64,000 nucleotides of DNA from the NCBI RefSeq assembly GCF_010726245.1, contig NZ_AP022561.1, forward strand, positions 4,216,001 through 4,280,000, read 5' to 3'. Of this stretch, positions 8,586 to 18,289 are shown piece after piece (positions within the stretch are counted from its first letter, which is position 1; every line of letters begins with the position of its first letter). Position numbers and translations under genes: made by a program. Origin of the DNA: Mycolicibacterium aichiense (GTDB taxonomy: Bacteria; Actinomycetota; Actinomycetes; Mycobacteriales; Mycobacteriaceae). The notes below the pieces were generated by a model. It made no database searches and was not told the origin of the DNA. It saw only the letters and a program-made list of their open reading frames with translations.

Positions 8586-8623
8586 CTCCGTCAGCAGGTC
8601 CCGCCTGGCTAGGGTGGACGGCG

Positions 8624-9763
8624 ATGACTCACTCCCCCACGCAGTTCGAGATCGCGGTTCCGCAAGCCGATCTCGACGACCTGCGCCGCCGCCTCGAATC
8701 CGCCCGATTTCCGGCCGAACTGCCCGGCAGTGGCTGGGATTACGGCACCGATCAGTCGTTCCTGAAGGCTTTCGTCAACCGGTGGCGTGACGAGTACGAC
8801 TGGCGGGCAACCGAAGCCGAGATCAACGCCGTCGGGTCGTTCGTGACCCACGCTGCCGGTCAGCACGTCCACTTCCTGCACCGCAGGTCCGCCAACAGCG
8901 AGGCCATCCCGTTGGTGCTCGTACACGGCTGGCCGGGTTCGATCATCGAATTCCTCGACGCCCTGCCGATGCTGCACGAGCGGTTCCACGTCGTGGTGAT
9001 CTCGATGCCCGGATACGGGTTCTCCGGCCCGACCACCCAACGCGGCGTCGACACCTCGGTTGTTGCGGCAGCGGTCGCCGAGGTGATGACGCAACTGGGT
9101 TACCAGCGCTTCCTGGCTCAGGGCGGCGACTGGGGTGCTCTGGTCGTGCGATACCTCGGCGAGCACTACCCGGATCGCGCGGTCGCCATCCACACCAACA
9201 TGCTCTTCGCGTCCGCCGAGGGTCCCGACGCGATGGACGGTGTCACCGAGGAAGAGATGGCCGCATTCATCGCCTCCGCCGAGCGGATGGCCGAAGGCAC
9301 CGCGTACATGGAAATCCAAGGCACCCGGCCACATTCACTCGGCTACGGACTCGAGGATTCGCCGGTGGGCCTGGCCGGCTGGATCCTGGAGAAGTTCCAT
9401 GCCTGGAGCGACGTCCGCGGCGGGATGCCGATCCGCACCGACCGGCTGATCGACAATCTCATGATGTACTGGCTGACCGGTACCGCGACCTCGGCTGCGC
9501 GACTGTACTACGAGGCGGCCCACGCCGGCACCGGTGCGCTGAGCCCGTGGTCGGGCCGGGTCGACGTCCCGACCGGTTACGCGGTCTACCCGCAAGAGCT
9601 GGTGCGAATCCCGAAAGTGTGGGCGCACAAGCACTATCACCTGGTGCACTACACGATCCAGGACCGCGGTGGCCACTTCGCGGCGTTCGAGCAGCCGCAG
9701 CTGTTCGCCGCGGACGTGCTCGCCTACGCCGACGTGCTCGACGAGTTGGGCGTGTTCAGCTAG
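8624..9763 (+). CDS. Epoxide hydrolase (EHN-domain alpha/beta hydrolase)
   Basis: This 379-residue enzyme opens epoxides to diols. The N-terminal EHN domain (about residues 5-110) starts FEIAVPQADLDDLRRRL. The alpha/beta-hydrolase core has the oxyanion motif HGWPGS (101-106), nucleophile Asp169 in GGDWGALV, and general-base His351 in DRGGHFAAFEQP. This is the microsomal/juvenile-hormone type seen repeatedly in mycobacteria. A TAGGGT box lies 8 bases before the ATG. It ends 3 bases from the convergent amidohydrolase gene. First gene of the segment that is absent between the M. tuberculosis orthologues of its neighbours. Confidence 0.92.
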   Translation: MTHSPTQFEIAVPQADLDDLRRRLESARFPAELPGSGWDYGTDQSFLKAFVNRWRDEYDWRATEAEINAVGSFVTHAAGQHVHFLHRRSANSEAIPLVLVHGWPGSIIEFLDALPMLHERFHVVVISMPGYGFSGPTTQRGVDTSVVAAAVAEVMTQLGYQRFLAQGGDWGALVVRYLGEHYPDRAVAIHTNMLFASAEGPDAMDGVTEEEMAAFIASAERMAEGTAYMEIQGTRPHSLGYGLEDSPVGLAGWILEKFHAWSDVRGGMPIRTDRLIDNLMMYWLTGTATSAARLYYEAAHAGTGALSPWSGRVDVPTGYAVYPQELVRIPKVWAHKHYHLVHYTIQDRGGHFAAFEQPQLFAADVLAYADVLDELGVFS

Positions 9764-9766
9764 CGT

Positions 9767-11527
9767 TCAGCGGGCCCCGCGGACCAGCCGGCCCGGACGC
9801 GCGCCGGTGTCGACGCCGTCGCGGCGCGTGACGGTGCCGCTGACGATCGTCGCGGCGTAGCCGGACGCGCCTTGCACCAACCGATTTCCGCCGGCCGGCA
9901 GGTCGTAAGCCATTTTCGGCGGATGCAACCGCAGCGCGTCCATGTCGATGACGTTGAGGTCGGCCTTCTTGCCGACACCGATGACGCCGCGGTCACTGAG
10001 GCCGAACAGCTGCGCCGTGTCGTGGGTCTGCTTGCGGATCAGATGCTCCAGCGGCAGCTTCGCACCACGATGCCGATCGCGGGCCCAGTGGGTCAGCAGG
10101 AACGTGGGATAGGAAGCGTCGCAGATCATTCCGCAGTGCGCACCACCGTCGGACAGCCCGACGACACCGGCCGGGTGGGTCAGCATCTCGTGGATGGCGT
10201 CGCAGTTGCCGTACGAGTAGTTGAAGAACGGCAGCATCAGCATGTTGGTGGCGTCGGCCTCCAGCATGAGGTCGTACAGCGTGGCCAGCGGGTCCTCGCC
10301 GCGGTCGGCGGCGATCTTCTCGACCGTGCGCTCGTCGGTGGGCTCGTAGTCCGGCGGGTCGCCAAGGTGGTAGATCCGACCCAAGGCGTACTGAACGAGG
10401 ATGTTCATGTTGTCGAACAGCTTGTTGGGGTCGGGCGGCAGGTCGTCCTCACCGAGGATCGCAGCCTTGACCGCCGGGTCGGCGAGCCGGTGTGCGAGCT
10501 CCTCACGACCCAACTCCCCCTTCAGCTTTCGGAAGGTCGGGCGATGGGTGAAGGCGTGGTGGCCCGGGAAGCCGAACAGCATGCCGAACGGGCGCGCCGC
10601 GATCTGCGGGTAGAGCCGGGCGCCCGCGGCGTGCGCGGCTGCCGAGATGTCCATCTGCTCGCGCCACAGGTCGGGTGCGGCATCGACCTGGATCAGGCCG
10701 AAGGAGATGGGCCGGTCGATCTCGGCGCCGAGGCGCTGCATCCACTCCAATTCCTTCTTCGGCGCGATGATGTCCTCGCCGGCCACACCCTGCGGCGCAA
10801 GTTCGAAGACGGCCTGACCACCGGCCGCCATCGCCCGGCCCAGGCCGAACAACTCGTCCTCGGCGGCGAAGGTGCCCGGCACTGGCTCACCGTCCATGGC
10901 GCGGTGGCCGAGCGTGCGCGACGTCGAGAACCCGAGCGCCCCGGCTTCGATGGCTTCACGAACCAGACGGCCCATTGCCTCGATGTCGTCGGGAGTCGCT
11001 GGCTCGTTGCGGGCTCCCCGCTCGCCCATCGCGTAGGCCCGCACCGATCCGTGCGCGACCTGGCTGCCGACGTCGACGGCGTAGTTGCCCTTGCCGATCA
11101 CGTCGAGGTACTGGGGGTAGCTCTCCCACCCCCAGGTCATGCCCTCGGTGAGCGCGCTGCCGGGAATGTCCTCGACGCCCTCCATCAGCTCGATCAGCCA
11201 CTGCTCGGAGCCGGGTCGCACCGGCGCGAAACCGACGCCGCAGTTGCCGGTGACGATGGTGGTGACGCCGTGGTTACTGGACGGTTCGAGCAGGCTGTCC
11301 CAGCTGACCTGACCGTCATAGTGCGTGTGGATGTCGACGAACCCGGGTGCCACGACTTTGCCTGTGGCGTCGATGGTTTCGGCGGCCTCGCCTGCCAGCG
11401 GCGCGTCGGACGCGCTGCGGCGCCGCACCTCCACGATCTTCCCGTCCTTGACGGCCACGTCGGCGACGAAACGGTCGGCGCCCGTGCCGTCGACGACGGT
11501 CCCGCCGGTGATCTTGAGGTCGAACAT
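9767..11527 (-). CDS. D-aminoacylase-like amidohydrolase
   Basis: This 586-residue metal-dependent hydrolase resembles N-acyl-D-amino-acid deacylases. It opens [16 protein letters not shown], then [18 protein letters not shown] with the metal-binding HxH (HTH), then [31 protein letters not shown] holds a further metal-site Asp/His region, and the C-terminus has [11 protein letters not shown]. The family releases amino acids from N-acyl-D-forms or cleaves related cyclic amides. ATG was chosen because GAGGAG precedes it; a longer in-frame start 9 codons upstream lacks this. It is divergent from the Rieske gene, sharing a doubled operator. Confidence 0.88.
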   Translation of the reverse strand: MFDLKITGGTVVDGTGADRFVADVAVKDGKIVEVRRRSASDAPLAGEAAETIDATGKVVAPGFVDIHTHYDGQVSWDSLLEPSSNHGVTTIVTGNCGVGFAPVRPGSEQWLIELMEGVEDIPGSALTEGMTWGWESYPQYLDVIGKGNYAVDVGSQVAHGSVRAYAMGERGARNEPATPDDIEAMGRLVREAIEAGALGFSTSRTLGHRAMDGEPVPGTFAAEDELFGLGRAMAAGGQAVFELAPQGVAGEDIIAPKKELEWMQRLGAEIDRPISFGLIQVDAAPDLWREQMDISAAAHAAGARLYPQIAARPFGMLFGFPGHHAFTHRPTFRKLKGELGREELAHRLADPAVKAAILGEDDLPPDPNKLFDNMNILVQYALGRIYHLGDPPDYEPTDERTVEKIAADRGEDPLATLYDLMLEADATNMLMLPFFNYSYGNCDAIHEMLTHPAGVVGLSDGGAHCGMICDASYPTFLLTHWARDRHRGAKLPLEHLIRKQTHDTAQLFGLSDRGVIGVGKKADLNVIDMDALRLHPPKMAYDLPAGGNRLVQGASGYAATIVSGTVTRRDGVDTGARPGRLVRGAR

Positions 11528-11571
11528 GGCTGCTCCTCGACACACGATGTCCATGGGATTCCGTTCGCCAA

Positions 11572-11609
11572 TGTAACACCGTTACAGGGCCGGGTGTAAT
11601 ACCGTTTGG
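11572..11609. promoter_or_regulatory. Doubled operator between amidohydrolase and Rieske genes
   Basis: TGTAACACCGTTACA at 11572-11586 is an inverted repeat (TGTAAC/GTTACA around ACC). A second, weaker copy, TGTAATACCGTTTGG, lies at 11595-11609. Starts are 23 bases apart, so two dimers would bind on nearly the same DNA face. The position between divergent genes, with a TetR gene overlapping the end of the Rieske gene, suggests that TetR binds here. Confidence 0.65.
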
Positions 11610-11631
11610 AGAAGATTTCGCAAGGAGGCGC

Positions 11632-12954
11632 ATGGTGACGCACACGGCGCACGATGTTCGACGCGAAGACGCGATCGGGCCGCCTCCGGCCGGCCCGACC
11701 CGCGTGCCCGCCGCGCGCTACTACTCCCCCGAGTTCGCCCGCCTCGAGAACGACCATCTGTGGCCGCGCATCTGGCAGCTCGCCTGCACGCTCGATCATG
11801 TCGCGGAGCCGGGTGATTACTTCGAATATCGGTGCGGGCCATATTCGGTCCTGATCGTCCGTGACGACACGCAGCTGCGAGCATTCCAGAACGTCTGTCG
11901 GCACCGCGGTAATTCGCTGTGCACGGGCGCCGGCTCGGAGCTGCGCGAGCTGCGGTGCGGCTACCACGGCTGGACGTGGGACCTCGCCGGGGCGCTGAAG
12001 CGCGTGCCCAACCGCAAGGGTTTCGGCGCGCTGCGCATGGAGGACTACCCTCTCGTCGCTGCTTCAGTCGATGTCTGGGCGGGGCTGGTGTTCGTCAACC
12101 TCGACGCCGCCGCGATGCCTCTCGGCGACTATCTGGAGGCGATGCCCGCCGACATCGCATGGAACCGGCTCGAGGATTTCCGCTGCTACGCCACGATGAC
12201 GATCGAGGTCGACGCCAACTGGAAGACGATCGCCGACGGCTACAGCGAGACCTACCACATCCAGACGCTGCACCCCGAACTGCACCGGTGCATGGATGAT
12301 GTCTTTGCACCGCAACAGATCTGGGGTCACACCGGAAAGTCGGAGCAATTCTACGGAGTGCCGAGCCCGCACCTGAAGGAACCCATCTCCGACAACGACG
12401 TCTGGGACGCGTACGTGGCCACTCAGGGCACGCTGATGGGCGTCGAGGAGGGCACGCCGTACCCAGGGGGAGATTCGGTACCTGATGTGATTGCCGCCCG
12501 CACAAGGGAGTTCGCGGCGAGTCGCGGGGTCGACCTCGGTTGGGCCAGCACCGAGCAAATCATGTTGCTACACCAGTACAACGTGTTTCCCAACCTGACG
12601 TTGCTGACCAACGCCGACCACCTGACGGTGATGACCTCACACCCTGGCCCCGATCCCGAACACGGTGAGCTCGTCATGTACTTATGGAGCCGGATGGCGC
12701 CGGGTGCACCACGTACCCGCCCAATCGACGTGCGCATGAGCGCCGACGAGGCTCATCCGGGTCTGGTTCTGACGCAGGATATTTCAGTATTGGCCGGTCT
12801 CCAACGTGGGCTGCGTCAACCGGGCTTCACCCATGTGACACTGTCCAATGAGGAGCGGCGCGTGATCAACCTGCACCGCAACCTCGAGCGCTACCTCGAC
12901 CTCCCGGAAGCTGACCGCATGACCGGAGGTGAACCCGGTGGCCCGAAGTCCTGA
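11632..12954 (+). CDS. Rieske ring-hydroxylating oxygenase alpha subunit
   Basis: This is a 440-residue oxygenase component. The Rieske 2Fe-2S site is CRHRG (Cys89, His91) with CGYHGW (Cys109, His112). The mononuclear iron site begins at YHIQTLHPE (His209, His214). These features define alpha subunits that insert oxygen into aromatic or aliphatic substrates. No ferredoxin or reductase gene is adjacent, so electrons must come from elsewhere. ATG is preceded by AAGGAGG. Its last 17 bases overlap the TetR gene. The doubled operator upstream suggests substrate-induced derepression; substrate unknown. Confidence 0.92.
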   Translation: MVTHTAHDVRREDAIGPPPAGPTRVPAARYYSPEFARLENDHLWPRIWQLACTLDHVAEPGDYFEYRCGPYSVLIVRDDTQLRAFQNVCRHRGNSLCTGAGSELRELRCGYHGWTWDLAGALKRVPNRKGFGALRMEDYPLVAASVDVWAGLVFVNLDAAAMPLGDYLEAMPADIAWNRLEDFRCYATMTIEVDANWKTIADGYSETYHIQTLHPELHRCMDDVFAPQQIWGHTGKSEQFYGVPSPHLKEPISDNDVWDAYVATQGTLMGVEEGTPYPGGDSVPDVIAARTREFAASRGVDLGWASTEQIMLLHQYNVFPNLTLLTNADHLTVMTSHPGPDPEHGELVMYLWSRMAPGAPRTRPIDVRMSADEAHPGLVLTQDISVLAGLQRGLRQPGFTHVTLSNEERRVINLHRNLERYLDLPEADRMTGGEPGGPKS

Positions 12955-13567
12955 CCCGGTCACCGCGGAGTCCATCCTGGACGCGGCAGCCAGGATGATC
13001 GAGCACGACGGCGTCGACGCGTTCACGATGCGCGGACTCGCCGAGCAACTCGGTGTCGCGGTCACCTCGATCTACTGGCATGTCGGCGGTCGGGACAAGC
13101 TGCTCGACAGTCTCGTCGAACGCCTGGTCGGCGATATGGCGGCCTTGCCCGCCGACGCCGACGACCCCGCCGAGCGCATCGCCGCCCTTGCCCGCGCACA
13201 GCGCCGCGCACTCATCGACCGCCAGCACCTGCTCGGCATAGCCCACGAGCGCAACCGCACCCCGGCGTTGTTCCTGCCGGTGCAGCAGCGCCTGGCGACC
13301 GAACTCGCCCGCCTGGGTGTCACCGGAACCGGCGCAGCGCTGGTGTTGCGGGCCATCGAGGTTCACGTCATATCGTCGGCCATCATGCAGTTCTCGGCGG
13401 TGCGCGGTCCCAAGCACGACGAGGAAGACCCCACGCTGTGGGCCGACGACTGGCCGGACCGTGACCTGGTCCGCGCGCTGCAATCACCGACCGACTACGA
13501 CGCCGTTTTCGAATACGGCCTCGCTGCCCTACTGGCGACGCTGCCCAAAGGTCCCAGCGACTCGTAG
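12938..13567 (+). CDS. TetR-family regulator of the Rieske gene
   Basis: This 209-residue protein has a TetR helix-turn-helix at about residues 30-49 (MRGLAEQLGVAVTSIYWHVG). The C-terminal ligand domain contains the motif DRQHLLGIAHERNRTP. The GTG at 12938 is preferred over the GTG three codons earlier because GGAGGT at 12925-12930 is then correctly spaced. It overlaps the Rieske stop, so the two are translationally coupled. The natural target is the TGTAAC-type doubled site upstream of the Rieske gene (inference). Confidence 0.87.
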   Translation: MARSPDPVTAESILDAAARMIEHDGVDAFTMRGLAEQLGVAVTSIYWHVGGRDKLLDSLVERLVGDMAALPADADDPAERIAALARAQRRALIDRQHLLGIAHERNRTPALFLPVQQRLATELARLGVTGTGAALVLRAIEVHVISSAIMQFSAVRGPKHDEEDPTLWADDWPDRDLVRALQSPTDYDAVFEYGLAALLATLPKGPSDS

Positions 13568-13740
13568 CTTCGTGTGATGTTTCGGGGGCAAACAGCCTTC
13601 CACCTGGCCATTTCACGAATGCTTCACACCCGCCGAACAACGGTGCCCCACAGTCGGTAGGTCCCGGGCAACGCGGTGTGCTGCGAACACCGTCTCCCCG
13701 CCCCGAACTCAACTTGAGACGAAAGTCGGCGAAGACACCG

Positions 13741-15219
13741 ATGTTTGACCACTACATCGCCCCGGTTGCACGGATCGGGGTACTGACCGCACTCCTCGGC
13801 GCGGAGATTGCACTCGCCCCGAACCACTACCAAGTGGGGCTACACCAGGCACACCTACGCATCGTGGTGCACGACGACGCTGCTCCCGCGACACCTCTGT
13901 CGCCAGCGTTTCCACCGTCACCAGAAAGCCCGCGCGCGGGACAGCGATCGTCACTTCTCGTGGTGTCGCGATCGGGACCCGGCCGGGGATCGACGTCAGC
14001 CCCGGCAGTGTCCGCACTCGGGCGCGGCCGCACCGTCACAACGTTATTCGCCGCCCTCCCCCGCCCGACGACGTTGCCGACAGCGCCGCGGCGCTTCCAT
14101 CGCAATCATGCTGCGGCGCAACCTCGCCCGGCAGCGGTCATCGATCACGCTGCCGCCGCCAATCCGGTCCGCGACTTCATCGCCATCTTCATCAGCAACG
14201 GGGACGAACCGGGCGAGAACGCCGGTCTGTTGATCGGCAACGGCGCCGACGGCGGCCCTGGCCAGAACGGTGGTCGGGGCGGTCTGCTGTTCGGCAACGG
14301 CGGCAACGGCGGCTCGGCGACCGTTCTCGGCAGCGGCGGCGACGGCGGCCGCGGCGGGCTCCTCGGCGGGAATGGCGGCAACGGCGGAAACGCAAAAGGA
14401 GCAGGCGGCGGCGGCGACGGCGGCAGTGCCGGTGTGTTCGGCAACGGCGGAAACGGCGGAGCCGGAGCGGACGCCGGCACCAACTTTCTGGGCGCCGGCG
14501 GCGCCGGCGGTAAGGGGGGCGCCGCCGGAGTGTTGGCGGGCAACGGCGGTAACGGCGGCCAGGGCGGCAGCGGCACCAACGGCGTCGAGTCGGCCGGCGG
14601 CGGCAAGGGCGGCGACGGCGGCCGGTCAGGGTTGTTTTCCGGCAGGGGCGGCAACGGCGGAAACGGTGGCAAAGCGGTCAGCACGAACAGCGCCGGATTC
14701 GGGGGTGCGGGTGGACGAGGTGGCGACTCCTACCTCGGTGCCGCAGGCAACGGCGGTACCGGCGGCTCAGCATTGGGCAAGACGAGCGCCACGGGCGGGT
14801 CTGGCGGTCAGGGTGGCAACACTGTCGTGCGAGGCAATGGCGGCAACGGCGGTTCCGGCGGCAACGCCAACGGTGGAACGCTGACCGAAGCCGGCAACGG
14901 CGGCACCGGCGGTAATGGCGGGTTCCAGGCGGGCGCGGGCGGCAATGGCGGCTTCGGCGGCAATGCGCAGAGCACCGACGGTCAGGGCTTCGGTGGCCAG
15001 GGCGGGACAGGCGGAAACGGGGGGCTGCTCTCCTCGGGCGGGACCGGCGGCCAAGGCGGCCAAGGCCGGTCGACCAACGGTCCCGGGATCGGCGGTGGTG
15101 GTGGCAACGGCGGCAACGCCGGGCCCGGCGGGCTGGCCGGCTTGGGTGGGCCGGGCGGCCTCGGCAAGACGGCCAACGGCGCCAGCGGCACTGCAGGCAA
15201 GGGCCGAAAGCCGACGTAG
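13741..15219 (+). CDS. PGRS-like glycine-rich protein without PE domain
   Basis: This 492-residue protein has two parts. Residues 1-140 are low in Gly, beginning with a hydrophobic segment (IGVLTALLGAEIALAP) that may be a signal or anchor, then a Pro/Arg-rich linker. From about residue 155 (ISNGDEPGENAGLLIGNGADGG) it is almost entirely GGNGG/GGAGG repeats, the PGRS signature with the GLLFGNGGNGG entry motif of PE_PGRS proteins. No PE domain (about 100 residues with a Pro-Glu motif) precedes it. PGRS domains bind calcium in some proteins and sit at the cell surface. Role here unknown. Confidence 0.8.
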   Translation: MFDHYIAPVARIGVLTALLGAEIALAPNHYQVGLHQAHLRIVVHDDAAPATPLSPAFPPSPESPRAGQRSSLLVVSRSGPGRGSTSAPAVSALGRGRTVTTLFAALPRPTTLPTAPRRFHRNHAAAQPRPAAVIDHAAAANPVRDFIAIFISNGDEPGENAGLLIGNGADGGPGQNGGRGGLLFGNGGNGGSATVLGSGGDGGRGGLLGGNGGNGGNAKGAGGGGDGGSAGVFGNGGNGGAGADAGTNFLGAGGAGGKGGAAGVLAGNGGNGGQGGSGTNGVESAGGGKGGDGGRSGLFSGRGGNGGNGGKAVSTNSAGFGGAGGRGGDSYLGAAGNGGTGGSALGKTSATGGSGGQGGNTVVRGNGGNGGSGGNANGGTLTEAGNGGTGGNGGFQAGAGGNGGFGGNAQSTDGQGFGGQGGTGGNGGLLSSGGTGGQGGQGRSTNGPGIGGGGGNGGNAGPGGLAGLGGPGGLGKTANGASGTAGKGRKPT

Positions 15220-15283
15220 TGGTGGAGGTGAGCTGACGATCGGCTGATTGCCGTGTGGTCGCCAATGGTGAAACCTGTAGGGC

Positions 15284-18151
15284 GTGGGGCTGTTGTTTCG
15301 GATGCTCGGCGAGGTCGACGCGCATGTCGATGAGCGCCGGGTGGACATCGGTCACATCCGACAACGCTGCGTGCTGCTCTGTCTGCTGGTCGACCTGAAC
15401 CGCCCGGTGCCTCCAGATGTCCTCATCGACCGGGTATGGGCTGACACTCCGCCTGCGAAGGCGCGTAATGCTCTGGCCGCGTATGTCTCTCGGCTACGCC
15501 GTTCGTTTACCGGAGTCGGCGAGGCACGCATCACCCGCGGACCCGGCGGTTATATGCTGCAAGCCGATGAGCAGTCAGTAGATCTGCATCGCTTTCGGCA
15601 CCAGGTTCGCGACGCCCGAAAGACTCAGATCCCCGTAGACGCGGTGACGCTGTTCAACAACGCGCTCGACATGTGGACAGGCGAGCCACTGTCTGCAATC
15701 GACACACCCTGGGCCAATCAGCTGCGCAGTTCGCTTGCTGCTGAACGGTTTTCCGTGTTTCTTGATCGCAATGACGCCGCCTTGCGCGCGGGTCGGCACG
15801 CGGAAATTTTCGGTGAGCTGTTGGAGACAGCGCAGACCCATCCGCTCGATGAGCGGGTCGCCGGTCAACTGATGCTTGCGCAGTATCGCAGCGGCCGGCA
15901 GGACCATGCCCTCGAGACCTACCGGCTCATGCGCGAACGCCTGGGTAACGAGCTCGGCGTCGACCCTAGTCCCGCACTGGAGGCGGTGTACGTTCAGATC
16001 CTGCACCGTGACGCTGGATCGCCGGTAGGGCCGTGGCCCTCGACCCTTGGTCGGCATATACCAAGGCGGCCAACGCGGCTCATCGGCCGCGCCGGTGATG
16101 TGCGCACAACGCTCACCGCGCTCGACGAGAGCGCACTGGTCACTCTCACCGGCGTCGGGGGCGTCGGCAAGACCAGGCTGGCACTGGCGGTCGCGCAGGA
16201 GGCGGCAGACCGATTCGCCGACGGTGTGGTCATCGTCGAACTGGTCCCGTTGGACGATGGGGCAGCCGTGAGTCGCGCGATGTGCGCTGCCCTTCGATTT
16301 CAGCCCGGCGCGGATCTGCGCCCTGACGACGCACTCATCGAGTTCCTGCAGCGGCAGCGCATGCTGCTGGTGGTGGACAATTGTGAACACGTCCTGCCCC
16401 AGGCTGCTCTGCTCATGGACCGGATCACCACACACTGTCCTGACGTGAAAGTTCTTGCCACGAGCCGGGAATCATTGGGGGCTGGAGGCGAGCAGGTGGT
16501 ACCGGTCAGGCCGCTCACCGAAGACGCGGCCACCACGTTGTTCGTGGAACGAGCCAGAGCCAGCCGGCCGGACTTCGATCCCGAGCGCGAGCGAACGGGG
16601 GCGGTCGCCGATATCTGCCGTCGGCTCGACGGGTTGCCGCTGGCTATCGAGCTCGCGGCGGCTCGGATGCGCGCGATGTCGACTGCCGATGTCGTGCGCC
16701 GCCTCGATCGACTGCGACTGCTCAGCGGCCGGGTGAACGGCGCTCATCCACGTCACCAGAACCTGACCGCAACGATCGACTGGTCGTATCAGCTGCTGTC
16801 GGATCAGGAGCAGACGCTGTTCGCGACCCTGTCGGTGTTCGCGGGCGGATTCGATCTCGACGCGGTACACGCGGTGTGCGCCGAACCTCGGATGAGCGAA
16901 GACGATTCCGTCGAACTGCTGATGGGACTGGTCGACAAGTCCATGGTGGAGGTGGAGACCGGCCCCGGCGCCACCCGCTATCGACTGCTCGAGACACTGC
17001 GCGCCTATGGGCGCGAACGTCTTGCGGACACGGGGCGCCTTGCCGAGACGACCACGCGCCATGCGCACTATTTCACCGACCTCATCGCTGCGGCCGCTGC
17101 CGGAGTCAGAGGTGCGCAGGAGGCGGAGTGGATCGCACGGTTCGTCACCGAACCGGCCAGATACACCACACCGGACTACGACAACCTGCGCTCAGCGTTC
17201 GAGACGATGGTCACCGTCGGTGACGTCGACCGCGCGCTGCGACTGGTCATCTCACTGCCCGAGGTCATGTTCATGCGCATCGGAGTGCATTGCGGTGAGT
17301 GGGCCGAGAAAATAGTGCAGATCGCCGACGAGGATCATCCGTTGTATTCCGCCGCGGTCGGAACCGCAGCGCGCGCAGCATGGTTCGCCGGGCGCTATCA
17401 CCGTGCACGACAACTGGTCGCGCTGGTCCCGCAGCGGTCGGCGAGTGCCGACGTCTCCTATTGCGCTGATCCCACCGACATCCTCGCCGATATCGCACTC
17501 TACGAAGGCGACCCGGCTGCGGCTCTGGAGCATTACCAGCGCGAGCTGATCGCCGCCCGCGTGGCGACCGATCCGCACCGATTGGTCTGGGTCCTGTACA
17601 ACATCACCGTGTGCCATGCGGCGCTGCGCGATCCCGGCGCGGGTCTGGCCGCCGGCAACGAGGCGATGCAAGTCGCCGATAGGGTTGCCAATCCCACGGT
17701 CCGGGCGATGGCGCTGTGCGCGCTCGGACGGGCGCTGGCCCCTACCCAGCCCGAGCGGGCGATGACGTTGTTCGAGCAAGCCCGTGAGCTCGCCGCCGGT
17801 GTAGTCAACAACTGGCTGATCGGTGTCGCTTGCGCCGAAGATGCCGCGATCCGCGCTGTGCACGGCGACCCGGTCGCCGCCGCAGGGATTTTCGCCGACC
17901 TCGTCGACCATTGGGAGTTCGGCAGCGCAGGTATCGGCTCCTACCAGTGGGATACGCTGGCGGATGTGACGCGCCTTCTCGCACGTCTAGGCGCTCACGG
18001 GGAAGCTGCGGCTCTGCACCGGGCACTCGTCGAGGCCGGCCGTGAACCCCCGCTCGCACGGCCAGCCGCAACCGAACGGGACGCGACCCCGGCTTCGAAC
18101 GGACACGACGCCGTAGCACTGGCCAAAATCGCATTGCGCCGATACGTCTGA
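15284..18151 (+). CDS. SARP/AfsR-type regulator with NB-ARC and TPR-like domains
   Basis: This 955-residue multidomain regulator starts with an OmpR-like DNA-binding domain (about residues 3-95; FRMLGEVDAHVD, RNALAAYVSRLRR) and continues with a bacterial transcriptional activator domain (98-242). An NB-ARC/AAA-like ATPase follows: Walker A TGVGGVGKTR (289-298), Walker B region LLVVDNCEHV and sensor VLATSRESLG. The C-terminal half (about 600-955) is helical and TPR-like. Such proteins activate secondary-metabolism or stress genes by ATP-driven oligomerisation. The GTG start is supported because FRMLG belongs to the family N-terminus. It precedes an MBL-fold gene by about 140 bases. Confidence 0.9.
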   Translation: MGLLFRMLGEVDAHVDERRVDIGHIRQRCVLLCLLVDLNRPVPPDVLIDRVWADTPPAKARNALAAYVSRLRRSFTGVGEARITRGPGGYMLQADEQSVDLHRFRHQVRDARKTQIPVDAVTLFNNALDMWTGEPLSAIDTPWANQLRSSLAAERFSVFLDRNDAALRAGRHAEIFGELLETAQTHPLDERVAGQLMLAQYRSGRQDHALETYRLMRERLGNELGVDPSPALEAVYVQILHRDAGSPVGPWPSTLGRHIPRRPTRLIGRAGDVRTTLTALDESALVTLTGVGGVGKTRLALAVAQEAADRFADGVVIVELVPLDDGAAVSRAMCAALRFQPGADLRPDDALIEFLQRQRMLLVVDNCEHVLPQAALLMDRITTHCPDVKVLATSRESLGAGGEQVVPVRPLTEDAATTLFVERARASRPDFDPERERTGAVADICRRLDGLPLAIELAAARMRAMSTADVVRRLDRLRLLSGRVNGAHPRHQNLTATIDWSYQLLSDQEQTLFATLSVFAGGFDLDAVHAVCAEPRMSEDDSVELLMGLVDKSMVEVETGPGATRYRLLETLRAYGRERLADTGRLAETTTRHAHYFTDLIAAAAAGVRGAQEAEWIARFVTEPARYTTPDYDNLRSAFETMVTVGDVDRALRLVISLPEVMFMRIGVHCGEWAEKIVQIADEDHPLYSAAVGTAARAAWFAGRYHRARQLVALVPQRSASADVSYCADPTDILADIALYEGDPAAALEHYQRELIAARVATDPHRLVWVLYNITVCHAALRDPGAGLAAGNEAMQVADRVANPTVRAMALCALGRALAPTQPERAMTLFEQARELAAGVVNNWLIGVACAEDAAIRAVHGDPVAAAGIFADLVDHWEFGSAGIGSYQWDTLADVTRLLARLGAHGEAAALHRALVEAGREPPLARPAATERDATPASNGHDAVALAKIALRRYV

Positions 18152-18289
18152 GAGACAAACCGTTTCCTGCCGCTCGACGCATCGCACAGACAGGTGCTAG
18201 CGTCCACAGCTGTCGATGCGCGACAGCGCTTCCCCGGACGAGATGTGCGCCGTACCCGGCTCGTTAAGACGACGCACCTTGGAGGGTTG

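Noticed and set aside
9872-11599. 575-residue plus-strand frame opposite the D-aminoacylase-like gene
   Set aside because: Shadow of high-GC codon bias. The minus-strand protein has complete amidohydrolase motifs; this one has none.
14145-15200. Pro-rich minus-strand frames and regular repeats resembling a repeat array in the first PGRS region
   Set aside because: Periodicity comes from GGNGG codons in the plus-strand protein. No constant direct repeats with unique spacers, so not CRISPR.
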